From: Verrucomicrobiota bacterium
GTDB taxonomy: Bacteria; Verrucomicrobiota; Verrucomicrobiia; Opitutales; Opitutaceae
NCBI GenBank assembly: GCA_023443455.1
Contig: JAEZUE010000004.1
Span: 62,001-126,000 of the forward strand
DNA: 64,000 bases
Direction of reading: 5' to 3'
Shown here: in pieces, positions 7,942 to 17,717 of the stretch
How positions within the stretch are numbered: the stretch's first letter is position 1
Layout: every line of letters starts with the position of its first letter
Program-made: the position numbers and the translations under genes
The notes under the pieces: generated by a model
What the model saw: the letters and a program-made list of their open reading frames with translations, nothing else
What the model was told of the DNA's origin: nothing
Databases searched by the model: none

Positions 7942-10644
7942 TCAGGCGTTGGCGATGATGGCTTCGACGATGTCGCCGTGGCCGCGCAGCGTCCGCTGGC
8001 GTTCGTCGAAGTGCGCGCCGGAGCTCGACGCGCAGTAGAGCATTTCCCGGGAGGCGACGTTGCGCATCGTCACGATCACGGGCCGGTGGTGGTCGGTGTG
8101 GTAGTAGGTGAATTGCGAGAACTTCGGGCCGAGCAGCTTCTCGGGCTCCGGATGCGTCATCACCGCATCCTTCACCGCTTCGGGAATCGGGAAGTCGTGC
8201 GCGAGGTCCTCGATGTCGGAGCGGTCGCTTTGGCGCAGCAGCAGGAGCATGCGGCTGTTGCCGAGCACGGCGCCGCGTATTTCCGAGGTGCGGAACTGTT
8301 CGTAGTTCTGGACGGTGGCGACGTTCCAGACGTTGTACTTGCGCAGCTGCTGGTACGATTCGCGCAGCACCTTCTTGCCCGAGGGCACCAGCGAGAACCG
8401 CGCGACCTCCTCGAAGATGTTCCGCTTCCGCAGCCGGCGGGGCAGCCGCATCATGTGCGAGCGGGTATAGTTCGCGATGAGGAAGGCGGCGGCGGCCTTC
8501 AGCTCCTCGGCGGATTCCGGAATGTACCCAAGTTCGAAATGCGCAATCCGGCCCGTGAGTTCGACGTTCGAAACCCCGTCGAACAATTCGCCGTAGCTGC
8601 CACCGGCCGACCACGGTTCGAGCAACGTGGCGAGGTACCGCATCTCCTCGGCGTGCGGTCCGGAGGCCTCGGCGGCGAGCAGCTCCTGCAGGTGGCCGTG
8701 CTGGGGTTGGTCGGCCGGTGGCAGCTGGGCAAAGACCAGATCGCGGAGCTGCCGCGAGCCGTCGGCGCTCTTCGCGTGGCGCACGACCTCCGCCTCGTCG
8801 GCCTGGGCCAGTGCGTTCACGGCCTCGTCGGGATGCGTTCGCTCGAACTCCGCGAACTCGAGGAACGCGTCGAGCTCGGTGGCCTGCGGCCCAAGCAGTT
8901 CGCGCCGGCGGGCGTCGAGCAGGTACGCGCGGCGGGCCAGCACGGCGTTTTCCTCCGGGTGACGGTTGAGGTACCAACGCGCGAAGTCGTCGTAGAGCCG
9001 GCCGATGCCGTTGGAGAGCAGGGCGTGGCGCAGCTTGTTGCGGTCTTCGTCCTGCGACTGACCGACCATGAGCATCGGCAACGCCGCCGCCGCGCTCAAA
9101 TGCAGGCCGGACAGCGGCAGCCCGCGTGTGTCGAGGTAGTTGAGCGTGAGCTTGCCGTTGGCCTGGACGATGATCGGTGCCGCGGACGGATCGACGGTGC
9201 GCACGTAGGTCGAGTACGACTCGCCCTCCTCGACGATCATCGTGTACGCGTAGAACGGTTCGGTCTGCGTAAGGATGTCGATCACGTTGACGCTTTTTCC
9301 CGAACCGGTGGTGCCAATCACGACGGCGTTCTGCGGTGTCTGGCTGCTGCCTTCGCCGACGAAGGTTCGCCCGCCGACGAGATTGCCGTTGGGTCCCTCG
9401 TAGAGGAATTCGGCGTGGTCGAGGTGCCCGATGGGCGTGGACGAGAAGGGCAGGATGTTGGCAACGAAGACGTCGTCGTAGTCGTGCCAGAGCGCGTCGT
9501 AGCGGCTGAACGACCAGCCGGGCCACGTGCAGTAGAAGAAATTGCGGGCGGAGGGCTCGAGAGCCGGCTCGTAGGCTTGCGCGCGCTCCATGCTCGCGAT
9601 CGCCGCTTTCAGGGCGGTGAGCTTGGCGCGAAGTTCCTCGCGGCTGCGGTCCCAGGCGCGGATGATGTATTGGAGACGATAGGGAGAGCTGTCGCCGTTG
9701 CTGTAGCGCGCGATTTTCGCGGTCTTGGTCCGCATCGCCGCCAACAGCTTCACCTTGCGCAGGCTCTCGTAATCGCCCTCCACCCGGTTGAGTTCCTTCT
9801 GCTCCTTCTCGATCAGTTCCTCCACGTCGACCGCCTGCACGTTGACGGTGATCGCGTACTCGCGGAATCCGAGCTTGGTGAGCGTATAGGCGATGCTCGG
9901 CCGCGTGCGTTTGGGCAGCGTCTTCAGTACGAGGATGCCGTGGTAATAGCCGTCGAGATAGAAACCCGTGTCGGGCTTCTCCAACGGGCGGCCTTCGCCG
10001 AGCCAGCAGTTTTCCTGCAGCGACTTCTCCTGATCGAAGAACTCGCCCGGATCGGCCAGCCGCTGGTCGGGTAGCGACGGATTGAGGAATTCGAGGTAGT
10101 GGAGGAAATGGTCGACGTTGGTCAGCGGGCGGACCTGCCCGCCGCTGCCGGCGAAGAGCGCCTGCAGGAACTGACCGGTCTGCCGGAACTGCTCCGCGTA
10201 GGCGCCGAGCAGCGCGTCGTTGGTGAGCTTCGCGGGTCCGGCGCCGTTGGGTGCTGCTTCCACCGGGATCGTGAAATACAGCCGCAGCCGCTCACGGCGC
10301 AGTGTGCCGTCCTCGCACATGCGGGTGTAGCGAACGAACCTCTCGTTACGCTGGCGCACGCTCCACGGATTGGTCGCGTGTCGCACCGTGTCCTCGCGGT
10401 AGCGTTGCAACGGTTGGCGGTAGTCCGAGTCGGTCGTCCACTGGATCTGCAGCCGCCATTCCGGACGCAACACGGTGAGCAGCGCGACCAGGTCGGATTC
10501 GAACGCGTTGTGGTGCACCGGGTCGGCCTGTTCGAGATCCGGCGCGATCACCTCGAACCCGCGGGCGACATAGCCGCCGCGTCGCAGCCCCTCGAAGACG
10601 ATCATGTCCTCGCCCAGATACCCATCGACTGGTTCCACGCGCAT
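7942..10644 (-). CDS. virB4: VirB4/TrbE/TraC-type conjugation ATPase
   Basis: 900 residues. The N-terminal half has the VirB4 N-domain character. A RecA-like domain follows with Walker A GTTGSGKS near residue 446, then LTQTEPFYAYTMIVEEGESY and a helical insertion. The Walker B position appears as RNIFEEVARF near 740, where most VirB4 proteins have a hydrophobic run ending DE. The later motif VATVQNYEQF fits the conserved Q-containing VirB4 motif. VirB4 energises pilus biogenesis and substrate transfer at the inner membrane. Three nt separate it from the VirB3-like gene. Confidence 0.9.
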   Translation of the reverse strand: MRVEPVDGYLGEDMIVFEGLRRGGYVARGFEVIAPDLEQADPVHHNAFESDLVALLTVLRPEWRLQIQWTTDSDYRQPLQRYREDTVRHATNPWSVRQRNERFVRYTRMCEDGTLRRERLRLYFTIPVEAAPNGAGPAKLTNDALLGAYAEQFRQTGQFLQALFAGSGGQVRPLTNVDHFLHYLEFLNPSLPDQRLADPGEFFDQEKSLQENCWLGEGRPLEKPDTGFYLDGYYHGILVLKTLPKRTRPSIAYTLTKLGFREYAITVNVQAVDVEELIEKEQKELNRVEGDYESLRKVKLLAAMRTKTAKIARYSNGDSSPYRLQYIIRAWDRSREELRAKLTALKAAIASMERAQAYEPALEPSARNFFYCTWPGWSFSRYDALWHDYDDVFVANILPFSSTPIGHLDHAEFLYEGPNGNLVGGRTFVGEGSSQTPQNAVVIGTTGSGKSVNVIDILTQTEPFYAYTMIVEEGESYSTYVRTVDPSAAPIIVQANGKLTLNYLDTRGLPLSGLHLSAAAALPMLMVGQSQDEDRNKLRHALLSNGIGRLYDDFARWYLNRHPEENAVLARRAYLLDARRRELLGPQATELDAFLEFAEFERTHPDEAVNALAQADEAEVVRHAKSADGSRQLRDLVFAQLPPADQPQHGHLQELLAAEASGPHAEEMRYLATLLEPWSAGGSYGELFDGVSNVELTGRIAHFELGYIPESAEELKAAAAFLIANYTRSHMMRLPRRLRKRNIFEEVARFSLVPSGKKVLRESYQQLRKYNVWNVATVQNYEQFRTSEIRGAVLGNSRMLLLLRQSDRSDIEDLAHDFPIPEAVKDAVMTHPEPEKLLGPKFSQFTYYHTDHHRPVIVTMRNVASREMLYCASSSGAHFDERQRTLRGHGDIVEAIIANA

Positions 10645-10647
10645 CGC

Positions 10648-11265
10648 TCAATCCTCCCCGCGCTCGCTGAGCGCATCCTCCAGCATTTCCTCGGTCGTCG
10701 TGAGTTGTTCGCGCAGCCGCTCGTAGTCGCGTTGCGAAACCATCGGCTCGGGGTCGCGCCCGCCGCGAGATGCCTTCGACGAGACCGCTGCCGGTGCCGT
10801 TTCGTCCGGAGCCACTGGGGCAGGATCAGGTTCGGGGGCTCCGGAGGTGGGGTGGTGTACGGTGCGGCGCCAGACGACCCCGGCGGCCGGTTGCTCGGTT
10901 GCCCCCTCCGATCGGTCCGTTTCGTGGAACGGATTGACGCTCGGCCGAGCCCGGCCGCCGAAGGCGAAGTGCATCACCCCAGCCTCGACCAACACCGCCT
11001 CGAAGAAGTCGGTATCGTAGTGGGCCGGCCGGTTGTTCTTGAGGGCGAAGACGTACGCCATCGAGAGCCCGCAAAGCAGCATTCCGCAGAGCAGGCACAG
11101 CAGCAACGACACGCCGAGCCCCCCCCACAGCAGGATCACCATGAGGATCGTCGCTCCGGCCGAGCCGAGCAGGAACCAGCCCGAGTTGCCGGTCATGCCG
11201 AGGAATTCCCCGGACGATTGCGCGCCCTGGTGGGTGTCGTGTTCGTTGAGGTGGCCCGGATGCAT
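10648..11265 (-). CDS. VirB3/TrbD-like membrane protein with long tail
   Basis: 205 residues. Two closely spaced hydrophobic helices at about 30-72 (GWFLLGSAGATILMVILLWG; GVSLLLCLLCGMLLCGLSMAYVF) match the compact VirB3/TrbD hairpin. A polar, Pro-rich tail of about 110 residues follows that VirB3 lacks, ending in a charged coiled segment (RDYERLREQLTTTEEMLEDAL). It is located between pilin and VirB4, as in virB2-virB3-virB4. The call rests on order and topology. Confidence 0.6.
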   Translation of the reverse strand: MHPGHLNEHDTHQGAQSSGEFLGMTGNSGWFLLGSAGATILMVILLWGGLGVSLLLCLLCGMLLCGLSMAYVFALKNNRPAHYDTDFFEAVLVEAGVMHFAFGGRARPSVNPFHETDRSEGATEQPAAGVVWRRTVHHPTSGAPEPDPAPVAPDETAPAAVSSKASRGGRDPEPMVSQRDYERLREQLTTTEEMLEDALSERGED

Positions 11266-11298
11266 GGCGGACTCCTGTGACGCGGGTTGTTGTCGCGC

Positions 11299-11706
11299 TC
11301 AGAACGAACCGACGTTGGCGGCTTCGAGCCCCATGCTGCCCCACATGGTGCGTACGATCGCGAAGGCCAATCCGCTGACCATGGCACCGGCGAACGCCCA
11401 CTTTGCGATGGCCTGCCGCCCCATCATCATGGCGACGCCGGCCGCCACGATGCCGACCGCGGCGAGCGTGCCGCTCAGGTACATGATGATCGCGTTGCCG
11501 GATTCGGTGGCGGTGCGCAGGTCGACGGCTTGGGCCTGGGCGAGAGTTGGCAGCAGCAACAGGGCCCCGAGCGCGGTGAGGGCGCGGGAGCGGCTGCGCA
11601 GGATCGCGGAAGGGGTGGCCGGTTGGTTGGTCAGGTGGGCGCGGACCATGAGGGCCGCACCGAGGACGATCACCACATACGGGAAGGTGAGAGCGAGGGT
11701 TGTCAT
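11299..11706 (-). CDS. virB2: VirB2/TrbC-type pilin
   Basis: 135 residues. The ATG at 11706 is preceded by GGAGAGAAA. A long basic leader with a first hydrophobic stretch ends TLAQAQA (about 60), a likely signal-peptidase site. The mature part has two membrane helices separated by a short basic loop (IIMYLSGTLAAVGIVAAGVAMMM then GRQAIAKW then AFAGAMVSGLAFAIVRTMWG). This is the VirB2/TrbC prepilin hairpin. First gene of the transfer operon; the promoter and operator lie 130 to 170 nt upstream. Confidence 0.8.
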   Translation of the reverse strand: MTTLALTFPYVVIVLGAALMVRAHLTNQPATPSAILRSRSRALTALGALLLLPTLAQAQAVDLRTATESGNAIIMYLSGTLAAVGIVAAGVAMMMGRQAIAKWAFAGAMVSGLAFAIVRTMWGSMGLEAANVGSF

Positions 11707-11836
11707 TTTCTCTCCATCTTTATGCCGGCGACTCGAGGCGCCGTTTCCCCGCATCCACGATCCGGAGTCCCGGTGGCCCGGTGGCGGATGCGGCGCTGAA
11801 GATTTGCATGTGGGACAACCTCGCAACGAACCCGTC

Positions 11837-11876
11837 CTACCGAAAATAGGGTAGAAGGTCTAATTCCGCAAATTAG
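11837..11876 (-). promoter_or_regulatory. Transfer-operon promoter with operator-like repeats
   Basis: Reading leftward, TTGCGG (complement of 11866-11871) and TATTTT (complement of 11843-11848) are 17 nt apart, a plausible sigma70-type promoter. The -10 box lies inside CTACCCTATTTTCGGTAG (11837-11854), an element repeated before the relaxase and coupling-protein genes. Upstream, the palindrome CTAATT-CCGCA-AATTAG (11860-11876) overlaps the -35 region. Binding of a repressor to either repeat would block this promoter. Confidence 0.5.
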
Positions 11877-12702
11877 GAAAACTTGTGGGAGCTGGCCCGG
11901 ATTTCGCTTCCCGGGAGGTCGGGGCTTGTGCGTTCGCAGGTTGCGTTGTATCAAAAATGTCCCCGCAACTGCGCCCACCAGCCCCCGGCCGCACCAGCCC
12001 GCGCCGGGGGCTTCAGTTTTCCTCCCAACCGTGTCGCGAAATACCGTGCCGGCTCGCCCTTCAGAACCGCAGTGGCAGCTCGGATTCTCCGCGGTCAGGG
12101 GCCGCAAGGACCTGGGCATTCTCAGCCAATTGACACGGCAGGACCAAGGTGCCCCAATCACCCACTTGACCGAAAGACCGACACGCTTTGACCGCCTGAC
12201 CGCATGGACCACCGCGGTGGCCTTGCTGTTCGCGAGCATGGTGTTTGTCGCGAGCAGAATCGGGAAACCCGAGCGCCCCTTCGGTTCGGAGACGCTGGCG
12301 TTCAAGAACTGTCACCTCGCCAAGCCGATCGTCTTCGCGACGAACGTGGTCGTTGCGAAAGCCGCGCCGTCTTCCGCATCGGATCGGACCTTTCACTTCT
12401 GCACCCTGACGGGGACCGTCCGGCGGTATCATGAGATCGCGGCGCGGACATGGGTGAAGAACACACTGCGGCACGTCGCTGTTCGCAGGTCCGCCCCGTC
12501 GCTGGTCGGAATCGTGGAACTGCGTTTGTAGAGGCTGCGTCGGCGGCTGGTCGGGGAGCTTCTCCGACTGGCGAATACATTCGACGCCTTGCGTGGGCCG
12601 CCGTGTCGGCGACCGCGCAGAACTCTGATCGGCACCCGACCACCTGCTTGGATTGGCAGGCAACGCCGGGGTGTTCGATCGAACAACAAACCCATTCAAC
12701 AA
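11877..12702. other. Long noncoding or decayed stretch
   Basis: About 820 bases with no convincing gene. Open frames run through on both strands, but their translations are low-complexity Arg/Ser/Pro mixes. The minus strand contains the tail RGESELPLRF plus stop (stop at 12061-12063), which resembles the C-terminus QTELPLGL encoded at 19451 and again at 13012. This suggests remnants of related genes. The plus strand has a hydrophobic run near 12205-12260 (TTAVALLFASMVFVAS) without a supported start. Confidence 0.4.
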
Positions 12703-12906
12703 ATGCCTTCCCAACCCAACGATTCCTCAAACCACAAGAATACATCCAAACATGAAGACGGCGCCATCGCTGCGTGGTGCACGATCGGCGGCGCCATCCT
12801 CGGCGCGCTCGTCGGCTGCATCTTCCACAAGGCGCTTATCGGGGCGATCCTTCTTGGTGTCGCCGGCTGGATCGTCGGCGGTTTGATCGAGCGGGCCAAA
12901 CGGTGA
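12703..12906 (+). CDS. Small membrane protein, glycine-rich
   Basis: 67 residues: a polar head MPSQPNDSSNHKNTSKHEDG, then a continuous hydrophobic region with small-residue spacing (IGGAILGALVGCIFHKAL and IGAILLGVAGWIVGGLIE), ending in the basic tail RAKR. This looks like a glycine-zipper two-helix membrane protein. No strong ribosome site is visible, so the exact start is uncertain. It lies alone between the transfer operon and the large secreted protein. Function unknown. Confidence 0.5.
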   Translation: MPSQPNDSSNHKNTSKHEDGAIAAWCTIGGAILGALVGCIFHKALIGAILLGVAGWIVGGLIERAKR

Positions 12907-13011
12907 CCGCTCCGGGCGCACGTTCCATGGGGGACGTGCGCCTATTTCTGCGTAACCGTACCGAGGCCGGAGATTCGAGCGGGGACACGCTCCATTTCCT
13001 CCGGCCTGTGC

Positions 13012-13074
13012 TTACAGCCCTAGCGGCAGCTCGGTCTGGCCCGAGGGAGAAACGATCTCCATCGCCAGAGCTAC
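13012..13074 (-). pseudogene. Remnant gene tail ending in QTELPLGL
   Basis: 21 codons, bounded upstream by an in-frame stop at 13075-13077, reading ALAMEIVSPSGQTELPLGL then stop. The last eight residues and 28 of 30 bases (my count) match the 3' end of the gene at 19451. This is a residual 3' end of a second copy of that gene family. The Q-x-x-L-P-L pattern resembles a C-terminal sliding-clamp binding motif, which is inference. Confidence 0.4.
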
Positions 13075-13233
13075 TCATTTTTCACGAACTTCGGCAAAGT
13101 TCGTTCTTCCAGCCGAATGCAGATGAGCTAACTTGTCGCCGATTCTTGGGCCCGGTGGAAGGCGAGTTGCGTCGATCGCTGGGGTCGCGAGGTGGAGTTC
13201 CAGCCAAGTCATTGTCCGCATACTTACCCCCAC

Positions 13234-16200
13234 ATGCTTCATATTTCGCGCTTCCTGCGCATCTCTCTTGTCGTATTCGCAGTCACATTGCCGCTGTGGG
13301 CGACATTTGACCGTAATGGTGATGGAATATCTGACATCTGGAGTGCGCTGCACCCGGTCGAGGACGGGGCGGATGCTGATTCCGATGGTGATGGCCAGAC
13401 GAACCGGGCCGAAGCCGTTGCAGGCACCGCCCCGGGAGACGCTGCGGAGGTGTTTTCCGCGGCCCCGCACACCGACGGCGACGGCAATGTCGTGCTTCGT
13501 TGGGTCGGGGTGATCGGGAAATCCTACCATGTTGAATCTTCAGTTGACCTGCGCGATTGGCTCGCCGCCCCGGGGGAGTTCATCGGAACGGGCGCGGAAC
13601 TAAGCATGGTTGTGCGCCCGGCCGGAGTCGTGGATACGGCTAGCCTGTTTTGGCGGATTGTTGTATCCGACCGCGACACTGATGGCGATGGGCTGAACGA
13701 TTGGGAGGAGGCCCAGATTGGCACAGATCCGGCGGTGGCTGACTCCGACGCGGATGGGTTGCGGGATGCAGACGAGTTGGTGCATGGAACTGATCCAATG
13801 CGCGGGAGCAGCGCGAACGACGGGATCGCGGACGGGTGGAAGGTGTCGCATGGGTTCGATCCGAACTCCCCGACCCTTGGCGGCGAGGATCCCGACGACG
13901 ACGGTCGAGACAATTTGACGGAGTACCAAATGGGCAGCGACCCGAATGACTTTTTCAATGGCGAGCTTCCTGTTGTATCAGTCTTGAGCGGGCCGAAACA
14001 GTCGCCAGTAGACGGATTCTTGGCCGAGCCGTTTGTGTTTCAAGTTTGCCACGCCGATGGGCTACCATGGGCGAATGCTCCGATCTCGTTAGATGTGGAT
14101 TTCGGAAAAGGACTTTGGGCGATCGAAACCGCGCAGCAACCGCAGCGTCGCTTGCGGCTGCGTGTTGCGAATGACGGACGTGTATCGGCGCGGTACTGGT
14201 TTTCGCTGGCGAACCCGGTGGCGCCAGTGGGGGATTTGGCATCTGTGACCGCCGGATCCGGAGCGAACTCAGTGAGAGAGACGTTCCTTCCAGTCGATGC
14301 TTCAGTCGGCGTTTGGGATCTGTGGTATGAGGACTATGAGGTTGAAGCACGTTTCTGCTCAGTTGAGGACCGGCACATCGGATTCACTGATTTGACGTGG
14401 CTTCCTTACTCGAACGGACCGGCGCACGGTGAACACATACGGTATTTTAGGCGCCAGTATCAGCACTTCCGGATTTGGGATGGTGATGAGACCGGATATT
14501 ACCACGATAATCAGGAAATCTCGGTTCTACAGTGCGAGGACGGCGTAAGTGTTGTTCTCGGTTCGACAAGTTTTAGGGATACAAAATACTCGAATCGCAC
14601 AGGATCTGGTACGCTCCAACTGACTGTGAAAAATGGCGTTTCGCCTCGCTCGCACGTGGTAGTGAACGATCCGAACTCCGGCGACTTTGATGGGATCGTT
14701 ACGCTTTCCCCGGGACCGAGAAGCTCTCCGTATGGTTCATACTATAATGAAGCGAATAAAAGCTACCTCCCGGATGAAGCACCAACGGAATGGAGTGCTG
14801 ATCATGCCTTGTTTGGCTCGGGTTTGTTTGAAATTTCCCTATCGGAGGAAGATACGGAGTCCGATCTTCGGGCGCGTTTTGCGCGATCCAAAGAGATCGC
14901 AGACCGGATCGCTGATCTGCCGATGGGTACGGCGCGTTATGTCGAGAATGGAGGAGGGATCATCAAAGACACTTCTCAGCGGGGGTACCCCTTCTGCAGC
15001 TTGCTCTATCTGGAGTCATTCGATGACCTCGCTCAAGACGCGAATTATCAACGCTATGAGTTCAAGATATCCCTTCCGGAGGGCCGACGAGGACGGGTTC
15101 CCGGAGTGGAACTTCGTGCGCGGTTTGCGGTACTATTCTATGATTACGACGATCCCGAGGAACGTGCGGAGCCACGCGGGGTCTTCGAATGCGTGCTGAA
15201 CGAGTCCAATAATTGGGAGTCGCCTGTCTTTTCGATACCGCCGGAGATTAACGGCTATACAGAGGTGGAACCCATTTGTTCTACGGTGGAGACCTCCGCG
15301 CCTTGTCGACTGATTGCCGTTGGTGGCACTGCCGCGCCAGCGGTTCCAGCAGAGTTCACGAACACTCGCCCTGTTTTTGTGAATTGCCCGGTTCTTCCAG
15401 TCCAAGCAGGTGATGCCCCTCTGCGTCCGGCGCTGGCTAACTCACTGACGCTGCAGCCGGTATTTTTGCGCGACGAGTTTTCGTTTCTCGATTACACGGA
15501 TTTCGATATTTCGATCACTTGGGCGGTGACAGGCGATTCGACGGCACAGCTGAAACTTTGGCTCTGGCACGAAGATGGCAGTTCGCTCGGTATTTGGTCG
15601 GAGTTACCACTCGGGACAGAGCTTAAGCCGTATTTTGGATCGCCCAAAGATCACTTGTTCTTCCAAGCCGTAACCCCTGGTTGGGCGGTCGCGCGTTTTA
15701 CGACGACGTTTGGGTCATATACGGTATCGGATGACATTCGTGTCGATGCGGCAGTGCCGATGACCCAGCTCGCTGTCGACGGCAATCGCGATGGCGAGAT
15801 AAAAATCGCTTCCGAGGACGATTCCGACGCGACCTCCGCGCAGAAGCCCTTCCGATTCTGGATCAATGATGACGATGACGGAATAAGCCTTCTTCCCGAC
15901 GACAAAGGCGACGAAGGTATCCCGGTCGTGACACCGGACTGCTCCACGAACGTGATTGGTAGCCAGCGTGGTCTTGAGGACTTCGCACGGTTGTGGATTT
16001 CCACCCAGGGACTGAATGCAGCCTTCACGCGTGGGGACATGTTTCTCGGCCTGAAATGGGAGGTCACCAGCGGTGCGCCGGCGATCAAAGTTTTTCAAGC
16101 GGTCGAGTCTGATGGTGGCGACGCGTATCTGAAAGATGCGTCCTCCGGTGGTGTCGCCGACCAGCAGACGGGAAAGTTCGCCCTGATCGACGAGCGTTAC

Positions 16201-17712
16201 TCAAACGACGATCCGGGATCGTCCACGCACACGACGGTCGGTGGAACGGACGTCTTCGTGTTGCCCACATCGCTGTTCGCAAATCTGAGCGACGCACAGC
16301 CCAAGACATTCCTGCTGTTCGAGGGGTGCAGCGTCGGTGAAGGCCAGCTCAAGCTCGTGATCCTCGACAAGAACAAGCAGGTCATTGGCGAAGGTCCGGG
16401 CGTTTGGATGGATCTGTGCAACATCAAGTCGATGTACGTCCGCACCCACACAACGCCGACAGCCTCGCTGTTCGAGCCGCCGTACAAGAGCGACCATCCG
16501 AGCTATCTCTATGAAATCGAGGCGGATGGTGCTCTTCGGGTGAAGGACGAGAATATCGGGTATGCCAAAGGCGATGGCGAAGAGGCGGTCGGTGAGGACG
16601 GAAACCCGGTCGAATTCCCCTTCGTCCCGGCTTGGGATGAGGACAAAGGGAAGTGCGTGGTTTTCGTGCACGGTATTTCGCTCACGGTCGACGCGATCCG
16701 GGCGTACAGCGAATCGTTTGTGAAGCGGCTGTGGTGGGAAGGATTTCGGGGACGATTTGTGGTTCTGCGTTGGGGCACACCCATCGGGACTGACTTGGAC
16801 CAGTTGCAGGTCAACGAGGGCCCTTGGGTTTTCAGCGACGGCGAGATGCGTTCATGGGCCTATGGCAATTCCCTGAAGAAGATTGTCGCCGATCTCCGGA
16901 AGGAACTCGGGGCTTCGGGAGTGCTCAGCGTCGCGGGCCACAGTCTTGGCAACGCCTGTGTCGGATCGGCGTTGAGGCAGGGCATGGTGATCGACAACTA
17001 TGTGCTTATGGAGGCGGCCGTGCCGATGATGTGCTACCACGCCCCGGTGGCTGACCCGCAGAATGATCCACTACGCGGCTACTACCTTCCCATTCTACTC
17101 GATGCCGAAACGACTCTGATTAAGGCGACTTTCGAGAACTACGCCGAACTGGGGTATCGCGGCTACCTGCAAAGCATCGCAGACAATGTGAAACGTCGTG
17201 TGGTAAACTACCATAATCGCTCCGATTATTGGTTGGCGACCGGAGACAAAATTCTCGGGTTTTTCCCGGTCGACTGGGTCTCATGGCAACGGAAGTATAA
17301 GCCGTTCCAGATATCGTGGGCCATCGATCTCGACAACTATTGCTATGCCGGATGGAACGAGATCATTGACTCCGGTAATCTTCTCCCGTTGCGCCCGGTG
17401 CGTTCCCCTTACGAAGCCATGTCGTTCATCGCCCGATCGCGAACCCGAGCGGTGGGGGGCGAACCAGCCCCCGATGACTATGGCAATGGCGACCTCGACG
17501 ACTATCGCGAGGGCGGCCCTGCGGGCTACCCGCTGACCTTTCAAGGTCAACGGCTTGACCTGAAGGCCGTGTACGGATTTGGCTCCGATCAGAAGGACCA
17601 CAGCGGACAGTTTCTGCGTAACATCCAAGAGCTATACAGCAGGCAGGATGGGACCCGATTCGGCACAGCGTTCTACCGCCAATTGATGGAAGACCTTCAA
17701 GTTGTCCCCTAG
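13234..17712 (+). CDS. Giant secreted TSP3-repeat protein with alpha/beta-hydrolase domain
   Basis: 1492 residues. The ATG gives a clear signal peptide (ISLVVFAVTLPLWA). A GTG 42 nt upstream would extend it without benefit. The N-terminal 260 residues contain several calcium-binding thrombospondin type-3 motifs: DRNGDGISD, DADSDGDGQTN, DTDGDGLNDWEEAQIGTDP, DSDADGLRDADE, DPDDDGRDN. A long beta-rich middle region follows. Near 1140-1260 lies a lipase-like fold: VVFVHGISL, then the nucleophile elbow AGHSLGNA. An acid and a histidine for a triad cannot be assigned by eye. Base composition is AT-richer than the transfer genes, so it looks like acquired cargo. Substrate unknown; the partner gene starts 5 nt after its stop. 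Confidence 0.75.
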   Translation: MLHISRFLRISLVVFAVTLPLWATFDRNGDGISDIWSALHPVEDGADADSDGDGQTNRAEAVAGTAPGDAAEVFSAAPHTDGDGNVVLRWVGVIGKSYHVESSVDLRDWLAAPGEFIGTGAELSMVVRPAGVVDTASLFWRIVVSDRDTDGDGLNDWEEAQIGTDPAVADSDADGLRDADELVHGTDPMRGSSANDGIADGWKVSHGFDPNSPTLGGEDPDDDGRDNLTEYQMGSDPNDFFNGELPVVSVLSGPKQSPVDGFLAEPFVFQVCHADGLPWANAPISLDVDFGKGLWAIETAQQPQRRLRLRVANDGRVSARYWFSLANPVAPVGDLASVTAGSGANSVRETFLPVDASVGVWDLWYEDYEVEARFCSVEDRHIGFTDLTWLPYSNGPAHGEHIRYFRRQYQHFRIWDGDETGYYHDNQEISVLQCEDGVSVVLGSTSFRDTKYSNRTGSGTLQLTVKNGVSPRSHVVVNDPNSGDFDGIVTLSPGPRSSPYGSYYNEANKSYLPDEAPTEWSADHALFGSGLFEISLSEEDTESDLRARFARSKEIADRIADLPMGTARYVENGGGIIKDTSQRGYPFCSLLYLESFDDLAQDANYQRYEFKISLPEGRRGRVPGVELRARFAVLFYDYDDPEERAEPRGVFECVLNESNNWESPVFSIPPEINGYTEVEPICSTVETSAPCRLIAVGGTAAPAVPAEFTNTRPVFVNCPVLPVQAGDAPLRPALANSLTLQPVFLRDEFSFLDYTDFDISITWAVTGDSTAQLKLWLWHEDGSSLGIWSELPLGTELKPYFGSPKDHLFFQAVTPGWAVARFTTTFGSYTVSDDIRVDAAVPMTQLAVDGNRDGEIKIASEDDSDATSAQKPFRFWINDDDDGISLLPDDKGDEGIPVVTPDCSTNVIGSQRGLEDFARLWISTQGLNAAFTRGDMFLGLKWEVTSGAPAIKVFQAVESDGGDAYLKDASSGGVADQQTGKFALIDERYSNDDPGSSTHTTVGGTDVFVLPTSLFANLSDAQPKTFLLFEGCSVGEGQLKLVILDKNKQVIGEGPGVWMDLCNIKSMYVRTHTTPTASLFEPPYKSDHPSYLYEIEADGALRVKDENIGYAKGDGEEAVGEDGNPVEFPFVPAWDEDKGKCVVFVHGISLTVDAIRAYSESFVKRLWWEGFRGRFVVLRWGTPIGTDLDQLQVNEGPWVFSDGEMRSWAYGNSLKKIVADLRKELGASGVLSVAGHSLGNACVGSALRQGMVIDNYVLMEAAVPMMCYHAPVADPQNDPLRGYYLPILLDAETTLIKATFENYAELGYRGYLQSIADNVKRRVVNYHNRSDYWLATGDKILGFFPVDWVSWQRKYKPFQISWAIDLDNYCYAGWNEIIDSGNLLPLRPVRSPYEAMSFIARSRTRAVGGEPAPDDYGNGDLDDYREGGPAGYPLTFQGQRLDLKAVYGFGSDQKDHSGQFLRNIQELYSRQDGTRFGTAFYRQLMEDLQVVP

Positions 17713-17717
17713 GCTTT

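Noticed and set aside
6793..10074. A 1093-codon open frame on the plus strand
   Set aside because: It lies antisense to VirB4 and neighbouring genes. The translation is rich in Val, Gly, Arg and Glu without motifs, a normal side effect of GC-rich codon use.
11926..12531. A 201-codon plus-strand frame after the transfer promoter
   Set aside because: It has one hydrophobic run but low-complexity sequence elsewhere, and no ribosome site. I describe the region as noncoding or decayed instead.
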